Source of the DNA: Prevotella communis
GTDB lineage: Bacteria > Bacteroidota > Bacteroidia > Bacteroidales > Bacteroidaceae
Assembly: GCF_022024175.1 (NCBI RefSeq)
Contig: NZ_CP091794.1
Span: 496,001-560,000, forward strand
Direction of reading: 5' to 3'
Length of the DNA stretch: 64,000 nt
The first letter of the stretch is position 1. Each line of letters opens with the position of its first letter. The notes below the pieces were generated by a model. That model worked only from the letters and a program-made list of their open reading frames with translations. It searched no databases and was not told the origin of the DNA. The position numbers and the translations under genes were made by a program. Of this stretch, positions 52,601 to 61,157 are shown piece by piece.

Positions 52601-54441
52601 GTCAGTATACCCTTTACGATTACCTCAGCACCAACCTTGATGTCGGTATATGCAACACCTTCCATGGTCAGGCCCTTGAAGCATTCGAACTGCTGACCTT
52701 CTTCTGTGCCATCAGCAGAAATCCAATAAGTAATATAGTTCTTAGTGGCATCTTCGGCATCTACGTTAACCTTTTCAATCTTAGAGATGATACCCTTTAC
52801 GAATACGGTTTCGTTCAAAGCCTCACCGGCATCAATCAGTGCAATAGCTTCAGCAACAGTGTAAGCAGTCTCAGCTGTGTTTGCAATGTGAACGGGTTCT
52901 GCAGGAGTGAAAGTTGTGGTTTCATCATTTTTATCTGCCACAGTTACAATAACGTTCTTGATCTGAGTGTTTGCAGATACGAAAAGAACAACATTTGTAG
53001 AATTACCGGTCCATTCACCTTTTTCTGCAACAATACCATTAATAGTGTTAGCAGTATTCCATTTTCCATTGTTATAAACAACCTTTGTGATAGCTTTGCC
53101 CTCAGGAGCAACGATAGTCATTGTACCACCGTACATACGCATCTTTGGGCTTGTACCCCAATAACGGTTAACTGTAGAACCTCCACTTGGCGTAATAGTC
53201 ATTGTTACACCGTCTTGTGTCAAAATTTCGTCCTCAGTGATGTCGCCATCATGTGAGTTGTTGCTAGATGTAGCATGGTTACCACCATCGAAGTCAAATG
53301 TAACTTCAGTCGCTACGGCTGCTGCAGGAGCTTTGTAAAGGAACAGGCCTGTTACGACGTTGTTATCCCTACTTTTGATAGAGTGAAGGTGAGCAAAGCC
53401 CTTGTCTGTGGTCAATTGTTTCAAATCAACAGAATATACATTACCTTCCTTAGCGAAGTATTTCTGATGCCAACTATCAGCATCACCCACGGTGTTGTCA
53501 ATAAGATGTGATTCAGCCTCAGTTGCGTTCCATTGGCCATTGTCTGCATCACGGTTCAACAGAATACGTGGTGTTCCGCTGGCAACTGTAACATACAGCT
53601 TGTCAAAAGCAGAGAGATCTGCATAATCGTTTACGCCAGGGTCGCCGTATGACTGTCCTGTAGTCTTGAAGAGTTCCCATGTAGTATTGTATGTGCTTGT
53701 CTGCTGGGCATCAGCACCCCAACCGTTCCACTTTCCGAAGGGAACGTCTTTCAGACTGCTGAAACCTTCCTTGAAGGCCAAAGCTGTAATAGCGTCATTG
53801 ATAGCAGTAGTAGCAGCGGTCAGACTCTCTGCTGTAGCACCCTCAGCAGCCAAAGCTGTTTCACCATCGGCAATTTTTGTTGTTAGTGTTCCAAACGTAG
53901 CATCTGTGTAAGCCAAAGCGTTGTACATCTTACCAAGTGCAATAGCAGCGCTTAACTCTGATTTCTGTGTTGCCAGAGGATCTGCAGACTTAAAGAAGTA
54001 GCACTCGGAAATTGTGATTGGTGCACGACAACCTCCCCAGTTAAAAATTGTAAAGTCTTCAATGGGGGTTCCATTTAGGTTCACAACATACTCTGTCAAA
54101 CCTTTAAGACTCTTGAAACCGCCATATTCATTGACGTTCCATCCGTCGGCAACAGCCTCGGCGAACTTGATGACGATTTTGTCGTAATCGCCAACTTCCA
54201 TGTTTAAGTACTGGAAGGCATTCTTGAAATCATCTTTCGGTGTGAAAGTTGCTGAATACAAGTTTGTCTTGTCCAAAGTACTTGGTGCTATCGGCACGAT
54301 GTCAAAATCCGAAGTCGCCAATTCTCCGTTTTTGTCAACGAGAAGGATGGGCGTCTTGGTTCCATCTTGCGCGAAAGCATTTACCACGCCCATCATACAT
54401 AACAATGTGAACGTGAGTAACCATTTTGTAATACTTCGCAT
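49696..54441 (-). CDS. Giant mosaic T9SS cargo protein (1581 aa)
   Basis: After a signal peptide (MGVVNAFAQ) the protein holds many extracellular modules: an N-terminal beta domain, a helical FIVAR-like segment (about 154-220), an OB-fold-like domain (about 527-629, VFVKGIISKIEKVN...YWISADGTEE), a lectin-like stretch, a CBM-like domain (about 885-1028, IVNPSFEFGNIDGW), an InlB-B-type repeat (about 1037-1112), a second FIVAR-like helix pair (about 1115-1187), further CBM-like domains and a T9SS type A tail (about 1537-1581, NGQKVNKAQKGLFIINGKK). It is probably exported across the outer membrane and attached to the surface. No enzyme active site is visible. Its modules recur in the two neighbouring genes. 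Confidence 0.87.
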   Translation of the reverse strand: MRSITKWLLTFTLLCMMGVVNAFAQDGTKTPILLVDKNGELATSDFDIVPIAPSTLDKTNLYSATFTPKDDFKNAFQYLNMEVGDYDKIVIKFAEAVADGWNVNEYGGFKSLKGLTEYVVNLNGTPIEDFTIFNWGGCRAPITISECYFFKSADPLATQKSELSAAIALGKMYNALAYTDATFGTLTTKIADGETALAAEGATAESLTAATTAINDAITALAFKEGFSSLKDVPFGKWNGWGADAQQTSTYNTTWELFKTTGQSYGDPGVNDYADLSAFDKLYVTVASGTPRILLNRDADNGQWNATEAESHLIDNTVGDADSWHQKYFAKEGNVYSVDLKQLTTDKGFAHLHSIKSRDNNVVTGLFLYKAPAAAVATEVTFDFDGGNHATSSNNSHDGDITEDEILTQDGVTMTITPSGGSTVNRYWGTSPKMRMYGGTMTIVAPEGKAITKVVYNNGKWNTANTINGIVAEKGEWTGNSTNVVLFVSANTQIKNVIVTVADKNDETTTFTPAEPVHIANTAETAYTVAEAIALIDAGEALNETVFVKGIISKIEKVNVDAEDATKNYITYWISADGTEEGQQFECFKGLTMEGVAYTDIKVGAEVIVKGILTKYQETYEFKQNNELVSYVAPVEPTETIAATLIKPTTGIATEFTSVADLTGVNFAIINKEEGKALYGSNNQNLAYDTYANAFSSSNSGYLWKLVSLADDADADVHEYYRFQLITPTGADYNCWGMGGWLNSQPANKDCSFILGLDNKNGQDIKNGAVYDVQYVEGKGFTIKNIGTGLYQGANNGPAKNEEPTYFTFATVSNTYVPAVEALLAEGAKYKAIVKDEAALTAYNTAIAGIDVTAITGDGLEEAKKVDAAITELAKAVPAVAGQVYTRTIVNPSFEFGNIDGWTSKDGGNSVNNGNFHQATGSFFVEKWTNSANGGKLSDGSLTQVIAGLPAGKYKLTAEMQNLEQGNGDAAGKGFYLIANTDSMAVVVSGETVTVETELARKADLTIGAVMKGCTGNWVCVDNFQLTLVEPAPIPTLYAITIAETQNGTVTANDVEATEGEVVTLTAKPAEGYIVDEAHVVYGENQEAELTINEAANTATFTMPASAVTVTITFKVNPIVTAKADLEAAITAAKAIETEGKNGADALATAITDAEIALNAADATVETIATAKANLADAIILFDKANLDANLIEIAQEQQDQEGGVVTLATSEKNEKTGVITYTTKDQVSVIFKMKNVDVSNCDYILFKFTEPTPAGLSYAFWTNNKNKELPAGITEFKYVFAEDNESEIKDGIIPEISLLTIFTGAGKVVKVAGVYKHQVPVEVTHTWDFTKWSEATVANLKAEAAKVTVSADPDKEGNTKCEDNGALWSDHEKKPGTTCDTYAASKDNCFWYVGGEATPTANGTAIAEFAGLQFNTAYGASRALAIAVNYPSTSIGTYNGPSYLWFGGKGQTIMTIPAVKGGSTIKIGVESHKSSEARGIQLFAGETELKDAEGNAVAAPKTYTEQTWVVPAGVAYDIVVKNTNGCHIYFIDAEQDENTLTSINTVKSNVMNNAIYNLNGQKVNKAQKGLFIINGKKVVK

Positions 54442-54681
54442 AATTAATTGTTTTTAGTTAATGATTAAAAGTTAATTAATAAAACGTGATTAGATTGTTT
54501 CGGGTGGCAAAGGTACAATATATTTTGTAAAGACGTTTTTCATTTTGTTTCATAGGTTTTGCTAATTTGTCTCATTTTTCTAAGGAAATAAGCAAACATA
54601 AAAGTAGCTTATTGTTTAAGTATTTTGCAGATGGCGCTAAATCAGTAAGTTATGACAAATATAAGCCGGGCTTATGAAAAA
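54442..54681 (-). promoter_or_regulatory. Promoter region of the 1581-aa gene; rest non-coding
   Basis: A -7 box TACCTTTG lies at 54508-54515, giving a leader of about 60 bases that ends AACTAAAAACAATTAATT before the ATG. From 54516 to 54681 the DNA is AT-rich with an ATAAGC/GCTTAT hairpin near 54660-54675 and no gene. Confidence 0.65.
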
Positions 54682-54734
54682 GCCCCCACCGCTTTTTTGC
54701 GGTGAGGGCCATTGGGTTCCCCTCAAGAGAGGGG
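54682..54734 (-). terminator. Two-hairpin end element, copy 2
   Basis: On the minus strand CCCCTC/GAGGGG (54719-54734) is followed by GCCCTCACCGC/GCGGTGGGGGC (54682-54709) and a run of Ts. It ends the 2009-aa gene. Confidence 0.87.
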
Positions 54735-54747
54735 TAGGGAATTGCTA

Positions 54748-57700
54748 TTACTTAACAACAGTCTTTTTGCCATTGATGATGAAGAGACCCTTCTTGGCCT
54801 TGTTCACCTTCTGACCATTCATGTTGTAGATAGTATCCTGCTGGCTGTCAGACTTCAGAGAATTAATTCTTGTCATGAAGGCAGCAGACTTGAAGGTAAT
54901 ATTGATGTTGAGTACCACAGCCTTCTCGTTTGCAACGAAGCCCCACTTTGCAGTGTAGGTATCGTTCTCCATGAAGTTAGCGTCGTGGGTACCCAGGTAA
55001 TCAATTGTACCAGATGCAGGATCTTGAATCTTTGCACAGAGGCCATTGGTTGCATTTGCCCATTGAGTAGCATCACCATTAGCATCGCGCCATCCGTCGG
55101 TGGTATTCTCAACGAAGCTACCTGTTGTCACGTTAACGATGTAAGCCTTAGCATCAGCGATAGAAGCAATGTTGAGTGCTGTAGCAACCTCGGCAGCATC
55201 AAACTGAGCTGTCAGTTCTTCGTAAGCAACCTCAGCTGTCATATATACAGGTACGTCGATTGTCTTAACAATCTCAGGCTTGAATTCAGGAGCAGCTACG
55301 AATGTTACGTTGATGGTGTAGATCACCTTCTTACCGTTGGCTGCGAGCTGCCACTTGACGCTGTAGGTCTTGCCTACCTCGTCGGCACCGTTCATGTCGC
55401 AGATGCTGTACTTGCCTTCACCAGCGATTGCTTCGAAGAACTTCACGTTGATCTTAGTGTTATCACCCCAAGTTTCGGCAACTCCTTCACCGTTGAACCA
55501 ACCGTCGTAAGCCTTAAAGTCACTGATGGCGTTACCATCGGGATTCAGAACGCTCAGCATATCTTCTGTGATAGCTTCAACACCCAGGAATGCCTTAGCC
55601 TCAGTGAAGTCTACGGTAGCCTCAGTAGCACCGTAACCCATGCCTGTATAACGCTCTACGTTAAGCGTCAGCTCAAGTTCTGTTACTTCGGGCTGCTTAG
55701 CCTGCTTATAGGTGTAGTTGAAACCGTAGAAGCCCAACTTAGTGCCAGCAGCATAGATCTTGTATGCCTTTTCTGCCTTCACGTCGAATGTGAAGGTGCC
55801 ATACATCTTATCAGAAACTGTGATTCCATCGAAGTCGGTCAGTGCAGTACCATCCTCTAAGATGTAGAAAGACTTGTCTTTGTTCAGAACGACTGCAACG
55901 TCAATCTTACCGTCAAACTTTGGAACGATGGTGTAGAATGTGCCACCTTCCTTGTTGCCGTTTTGACCGTTACCATCTGTAAAGGCTTCAAATCCTTCAA
56001 CTGCAGCGTTTGCAGCTGCTGCATGGAAGGCCTCACCACCAGCCTCACCATAGGTGATTGTAGCTACAACCTTATCCTCGTTCTTAACCTCTACAACGTC
56101 GGCAGAAACGTGAGTCTCGCCTTCCTTTAATGCATAAGTAACCTTTACTTCCTCAAATTCTTCTCCAGTAGCAGCCTCAACGGTGAACTCAGTAGTTGTG
56201 AATGGAGCAGCCTCAGTGAACTTGGGGAATGCGGCATTCAGCATCACAGCGTGTACCTTCTCTTCCTGAGCCTTCAGGAACTTGAACTTACCAGGCTCAA
56301 CTACTTCATAGTCGGTACCCTCAACAAGTGCAGTACCACCAGCGGTAACGAAGCTGAAGGTTGTAGTCTGGTTCTCGAGCCATGTAGTATAGGCAGCAGC
56401 CTCTCCTACAGTCTCAGGATTCAACTCACCCTTAGCCACAGTCAGCTGTGAAGTGAGGTCGAGCTCGCTAACGGTCTCAGCAACCTCAAGTGCAGCCTGA
56501 GAAGCGTAGGTGAACTTCTTGGTCTTGCTGGCAGTGTTCAGACCTGCGGGCTGAGCAGGGAGCGTAGCCAGTGTGAATGCATTGTTTTCCAACTTGCAAG
56601 AAGCTGTAGCGCCTGCAATAGTGGCACTTGTCAGTTTGTTGTCGTTCAACTGAAGGTTCTTAACAACAACGGGAACATTAACAGTAGTCAACTGGTTACC
56701 ATCCAAATACAAGTTTGCTCCCTCAACAACCTTTGACAGGTCTACCTCTGTCAGTAGGTTATTGTTCAGATAGGTATCCTTCAGGCTGGCAACCTTTGAC
56801 AGGTCGATAGTAGCAATCTTGTTGTTCTGCAGGTTTGCGAAGCTAAGTGTTGCATTCTCTGGCAGAATCACACTCTCAAGAGCATTATACTGAGCGTACA
56901 AGTTGGTGAGCTTCGTGTTAGCACTCAGGTCAAGAGTTTTCAGAACACCAGGCTTGGTTGCGCTGGCAGCCATCACGTTCAACTGTTCAAGATTGGCATT
57001 GCCGCTCAGGTCGAGACTCTCAAGGACGCTCTCGAAGGCAGATGCAGTGTTGTTGTTGATAGTGAGGTTGGTCAGAGCAGCATTGTTCTTCACATTAATG
57101 TTCTTCAAAGAACCCTGTGAGAAGCCGAAGATCTTCAAGTCATCAAGACCTGTCAGGTCGAGAGACTCAACAGCTACCTTGCTCATCGTGAACTGAACAA
57201 CCTTCTTCAGCTTGGGCTGGTCTACAGCAAGGGTAGCACCAGAAACAGCCAGATACCAGATGTCGCTGTTACCATATACCTTAATAATACCATCGCCAGC
57301 TACAGTACCCTTGAACTCAGTAACACTAGTGTGGGTAGTACCTTCCTTCTGAGGCCAGGTCTCAGTACCATCATTGACGCATACACCCTTATTCTGGTGA
57401 CCTACAGAGTCTGTTACAAGTACACCATCACCAAAGTCAACTGAGAAGACGTCGAACTCATCATATACACCAGGCTTGATAGATACTTCTTCACCAACCT
57501 TGGCATTCAATGTAAAGATTGGCTCGCCAAGATTCTTAGTAACCATTACGTTCTTGAAGCTCAGCCAAGAGATGTTGTTGTCGGCAGCCACGTTGAACTT
57601 GATCTTCAGTACGCCGTTCTCTGCAACAGTACCTGTAGCAGTGAACTCCTTCAGGAAGAACTGTGAGGTACCAATCTGATCGCCTGCAGCTACGTTGACA

Positions 57701-60700
57701 GCTTCGCCGTCGTTAGCCTGCATGGTAATTCCAGTAGCAGGAGCCTCATAACCATTTTTAGCGCGTACGCGTACCCATGCGGTAACATCATACTTACCAG
57801 GTTCAACACCGTTCAGTGTAGCAGTGATGTCGTTAGCACCGAGCGAATTACCATCGCTAACCCAATACTCGAAGAATGGGGTGTAGAAGTTTGAACCGTC
57901 GTTGTTTCCCTCAACACTCCATGTGTTGATATACGGAGTGCCCTCAACAGTAGAAGTAAAGGCAGAGAGCAGCAGGGTGGGAAGGGTTCCCTCAAGACGA
58001 GAGCCATAGTTGAATGCAGAAGCATCAGCATCGCTCACCGTACCTTCTTCGTATCCCTTCTGTGCAGCGGCAACGGCAGCATCGAATGTAGTCTTAGCCT
58101 CAGCAGTATAGACGTTTGTTGCCTCTGCTATAGCAGTCATGTCATCAAGCACCTTCTTCATGTGGGCGTAAGCCTCAATAGATGCTTTGGCATTCTTTAC
58201 GGCAGTCATCAGTGCAATAACATCACCAGCTTCCTTAGCTGTCGTAATTGCATTGGCAGCTGCTACACTCATCTTGCCTTCAGGAATCTCGATATCGTCA
58301 ACAGAAGGCAGCGCTGCTACGTATTTCAGACGGAAATTGTCAGCCTTGTACCAATAGTAGCCACCAGCGTTGAATGTACCATCGCCATTGCCACCGACAA
58401 CGCCGATAGTTGCTGTACCATCAATTACATAGAACTGCAGACTTCCTTCTTCGAACTTAGACTTTGTCGTTGTAGGAATGGCATCACTGTGGGCGCCATT
58501 GGCAATCAGGAAGATGCATGGCTTATCGTTGTTGCCTTCGCCAGCGTCGTTGGTTACAAGCACCTTCAACTCGTACAGACCATTGGGCAGACCTGCGATT
58601 GTCTGAGTGATGGGATTACCTTTCCACCATGTGTTGAACAGATAGTCACCATCGCATCCCTCGGCGGTGTAGGTAGCATTGCTGTTAGGCTTAACGCCAG
58701 TATCAGAACTATTAGTTACTGTCCAGCCAGTCAAGTCACCTGTCTCAAAGCTTGGGTTCACAATCTTGCTTGTCATATCGGTTCCAGGCTCGATAGCAGG
58801 CTCTGGCTCAACCTCTGCATCACCGAGACGTGTCAGTGTCCAAGGACCAATAACGGTGTAGTCAGACTCTGGTGTGCCGGTTCTGTTGATTCCAATTGTA
58901 ACAGCACCATCAGCAGGCAGGTTGAAGGTAACCTCGTTTACATACTTGCCAGCAGCAAACCAAGCCTTCACAGCATCAGATGAGTTGGGAACGAACTTCT
59001 CGTTCACGGTTACAGAACCGCTGCCGTTGGCGTAGTCAGTCTCAGAAGCACCGTCATAGCGGTTTTGAACTTTGGTAGCTACGGTTTTCTCACCTACGGT
59101 AGCATAAAGCTGAACCAGTTTAGTGTCAGTACCGGCTGTAATAGCAGCAGCCTCTGCAGCCTCGTCAGCACCAAAGCGATAAGCAGCCTGTGCAGTTACC
59201 TTATATTTACCTGCGGGCAGGTTCGCGATAGTCTGCTTGAAGTCGAATGCTGAAGCATTTCCGACCTTCACAATACCGCCACTAATACCCTTCGTGCCTG
59301 TAGCATCGAAGCCCCCCTCACCAGTAAGGTCAGCATTTACGATATAGCTGGTATAGTCGTTAGGATCAGCAACCTCTACGTCGCCAGTCTTCTGAATGTA
59401 GACAAGGTCAAGAACACGGTTCTCGTTACCAACAGCAGGAATAGTAATATTGGTGGCTTTTGTTAATTCAAATTCTTCTGAAGTCTCAGAATAGACGTAT
59501 CCTTTGGTATCAATAGACAATACAGTTGCTTCACCAGCCTTGATAACAAAGGTAGTAGTAGCGTTACCCCAAACCTGAGCGGTCAACTTGTACTTGCCAG
59601 GTTGGAGGGTCGTAACAACAGCATCGTTAGCAAAGAAAGCACCTTTACCCATTGAACAGCGGATATCGGCATTACTTGCGGCAGAGGCTGTTGCTCCCTC
59701 GATATCTTCTGCTTCTTTCAGGAATACGATGTCATTTGTCTCGGTAGCAGAATAATTAACTGTAATGACCTTGTTGTCTGCATCAAGAGTTGTAGTGTTT
59801 CGGTACTCCTTGTTGTTTGCTGGGGTATTGTATAATACTCCCTCTGATAATAAGTATTGAGGGAAATAATAAGTGATTGCGTCACTTTCGAATCCTGTTC
59901 CTTCAAAAATAGTTGTACCAAGACTACTCTTAACCGTATAGTTATAGGTTGCGGCCTCGCGGAATACTAATGTAATCACATTTGTAGCAGCATCTGCTAC
60001 GGTTGTAATTGTTGAATTGCCAGATACATAGATGTATTTTTTATCACCCACGACGAAAGAAGCTATGTCGGCAGAACTTGCAGTCTGTTCAGAGCCAATA
60101 GCCACATTAGTATAAACGGCAGCATCCTTGAGTTCGTTGGTTCCGTCAGTAAACTTTACTGTATAGGATGTTACACTGCTGACATCGGCAGTAGTGATAA
60201 CCAGTGTTGGCGCGTTTGCTGAAGCTTTACCATAAAGGTCTGCACCGCCAGCGTTTCCTGTCCATTGGAAAATGATGTAGTTCTGTCCTTCATTGAAGAT
60301 GGCTTTTACGGCATCTGTTACATCCTGTGACAGATTTATTCTGTCGCCAGTACCTCCTGTTGAAGCAGCAGCAACAGCTTTGTCTGCGCGGTTGCTTGCA
60401 TTACGGAGATCAAGACCCGTTTGACCTGCGAATGTAGCCCAATCAAGGTCAAAATCTTTCTTCATGTAATAGATAATGTCATCACGACCAGACCTGCCCC
60501 CCTGATTAACACTATACGTTAGTTGGGCTTTTGTGATAGAGTGACCTTCTGGAATGGTGTACGAGAACTTGGCGTAGGCACAACCAGCCCATGCAGTGGC
60601 AGCATCATTATTGTAATGCTCTTTCTCTGCATCAACAGTTGAAGCACCTGTGTTGCTGCCCCATTGAGCACCAGCCGTGTGGTCAAGCGTGGCAGTAATC

Positions 60701-60777
60701 TCATCAGCCCAAACACCTGTTGCTCCCAAAATCATCATGATACTTAGGAATAGCGTTCTTAGTAAATTTCGTTTCAT
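54748..60777 (-). CDS. Giant mosaic T9SS cargo protein with leucine-rich repeats (2009 aa)
   Basis: The protein starts with a signal peptide (ILGATGVWA) and has a DNRLRE-like beta domain (about 25-195), CBM-like modules (about 477-650 and 669-822), helical FIVAR-like segments (about 836-912), a module shared with the neighbouring gene (about 950-1077), about ten leucine-rich repeats of 20-23 residues (about 1190-1405, LESLDLSGNANLEQLNV), more beta domains and a T9SS type A tail (IYNMNGQKVNKAKKGLFIINGKK). The LRR/internalin-like core suggests binding to a protein or glycan. There is no visible enzyme domain. A leader of about 218 bases with several hairpins precedes the ATG. Confidence 0.87.
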   Translation of the reverse strand: MKRNLLRTLFLSIMMILGATGVWADEITATLDHTAGAQWGSNTGASTVDAEKEHYNNDAATAWAGCAYAKFSYTIPEGHSITKAQLTYSVNQGGRSGRDDIIYYMKKDFDLDWATFAGQTGLDLRNASNRADKAVAAASTGGTGDRINLSQDVTDAVKAIFNEGQNYIIFQWTGNAGGADLYGKASANAPTLVITTADVSSVTSYTVKFTDGTNELKDAAVYTNVAIGSEQTASSADIASFVVGDKKYIYVSGNSTITTVADAATNVITLVFREAATYNYTVKSSLGTTIFEGTGFESDAITYYFPQYLLSEGVLYNTPANNKEYRNTTTLDADNKVITVNYSATETNDIVFLKEAEDIEGATASAASNADIRCSMGKGAFFANDAVVTTLQPGKYKLTAQVWGNATTTFVIKAGEATVLSIDTKGYVYSETSEEFELTKATNITIPAVGNENRVLDLVYIQKTGDVEVADPNDYTSYIVNADLTGEGGFDATGTKGISGGIVKVGNASAFDFKQTIANLPAGKYKVTAQAAYRFGADEAAEAAAITAGTDTKLVQLYATVGEKTVATKVQNRYDGASETDYANGSGSVTVNEKFVPNSSDAVKAWFAAGKYVNEVTFNLPADGAVTIGINRTGTPESDYTVIGPWTLTRLGDAEVEPEPAIEPGTDMTSKIVNPSFETGDLTGWTVTNSSDTGVKPNSNATYTAEGCDGDYLFNTWWKGNPITQTIAGLPNGLYELKVLVTNDAGEGNNDKPCIFLIANGAHSDAIPTTTKSKFEEGSLQFYVIDGTATIGVVGGNGDGTFNAGGYYWYKADNFRLKYVAALPSVDDIEIPEGKMSVAAANAITTAKEAGDVIALMTAVKNAKASIEAYAHMKKVLDDMTAIAEATNVYTAEAKTTFDAAVAAAQKGYEEGTVSDADASAFNYGSRLEGTLPTLLLSAFTSTVEGTPYINTWSVEGNNDGSNFYTPFFEYWVSDGNSLGANDITATLNGVEPGKYDVTAWVRVRAKNGYEAPATGITMQANDGEAVNVAAGDQIGTSQFFLKEFTATGTVAENGVLKIKFNVAADNNISWLSFKNVMVTKNLGEPIFTLNAKVGEEVSIKPGVYDEFDVFSVDFGDGVLVTDSVGHQNKGVCVNDGTETWPQKEGTTHTSVTEFKGTVAGDGIIKVYGNSDIWYLAVSGATLAVDQPKLKKVVQFTMSKVAVESLDLTGLDDLKIFGFSQGSLKNINVKNNAALTNLTINNNTASAFESVLESLDLSGNANLEQLNVMAASATKPGVLKTLDLSANTKLTNLYAQYNALESVILPENATLSFANLQNNKIATIDLSKVASLKDTYLNNNLLTEVDLSKVVEGANLYLDGNQLTTVNVPVVVKNLQLNDNKLTSATIAGATASCKLENNAFTLATLPAQPAGLNTASKTKKFTYASQAALEVAETVSELDLTSQLTVAKGELNPETVGEAAAYTTWLENQTTTFSFVTAGGTALVEGTDYEVVEPGKFKFLKAQEEKVHAVMLNAAFPKFTEAAPFTTTEFTVEAATGEEFEEVKVTYALKEGETHVSADVVEVKNEDKVVATITYGEAGGEAFHAAAANAAVEGFEAFTDGNGQNGNKEGGTFYTIVPKFDGKIDVAVVLNKDKSFYILEDGTALTDFDGITVSDKMYGTFTFDVKAEKAYKIYAAGTKLGFYGFNYTYKQAKQPEVTELELTLNVERYTGMGYGATEATVDFTEAKAFLGVEAITEDMLSVLNPDGNAISDFKAYDGWFNGEGVAETWGDNTKINVKFFEAIAGEGKYSICDMNGADEVGKTYSVKWQLAANGKKVIYTINVTFVAAPEFKPEIVKTIDVPVYMTAEVAYEELTAQFDAAEVATALNIASIADAKAYIVNVTTGSFVENTTDGWRDANGDATQWANATNGLCAKIQDPASGTIDYLGTHDANFMENDTYTAKWGFVANEKAVVLNINITFKSAAFMTRINSLKSDSQQDTIYNMNGQKVNKAKKGLFIINGKKTVVK

Positions 60778-61033
60778 TATTGTTTTTTGTTAGTAATGAA
60801 ATATGCGCCTGCTGGTCCGTCAGCGCTTATAGTTTTAGTTTTGTAGGTCTTCTGTGCCCTTCTGCGGACCTATTATTACCCTCCATTCTTAGTGGTAGGG
60901 CCAGTGGGGGCACCTTATTTCCGGAAGTTTTCTTCTTGGAATGTTTAATTGTTTTTAGTTGTTGTTATTGTTAGTAAGTAAATTAGTTCACATAATCGGC
61001 TGCAAAAATAAATAGAAAAAATGAATAATCCAA
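60778..61033 (-). promoter_or_regulatory. Promoter and long structured leader of the 2009-aa gene
   Basis: TTG (61031-61033), 20 bases and TATTTTTG (61003-61010) predict a start near 60996 and a leader of about 218 bases. Hairpins occur at 60805-60826 (GCGC...GCGC with a GGTCCG loop), 60844-60872 (TAGGTC/GACCTA) and 60879-60900 (CCCTCCA/TGGTAGGG). The loop GGTCCG (60814-60819) is complementary to CGGACC (60865-60870), which could form a pseudoknot. There is no open frame. Confidence 0.55.
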
Positions 61034-61090
61034 GAAAAAGAAGAAAAAAATCAGTGCCATCTGTGGTGTCCGCGCGACAAGAAGAAAAAG

Positions 61091-61150
61091 AAACAGCCCC
61101 CACCGCGTCATTGCGGTGAGGGCTGTTTTTTGTTCCCCTCAGGGGAGGGG
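61091..61150 (-). terminator. Two-hairpin end element, copy 3
   Basis: On the minus strand CCCCTC/GAGGGG (61135-61150) follows the 61158 stop, then GCCCTCACCGC/GCGGTGGGGGC flanked by AACA/TGTT (61091-61127) and a T-rich tail. Confidence 0.87.
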
Positions 61151-61157
61151 GAAGGCC

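Noticed and set aside
54712..55860. Plus-strand ORF of 382 codons opposite the 2009-aa gene
   Set aside because: It starts inside the terminator element and is Ser/Cys/Leu-rich antisense sequence; several similar ORFs on this strand are shadows of the same gene.
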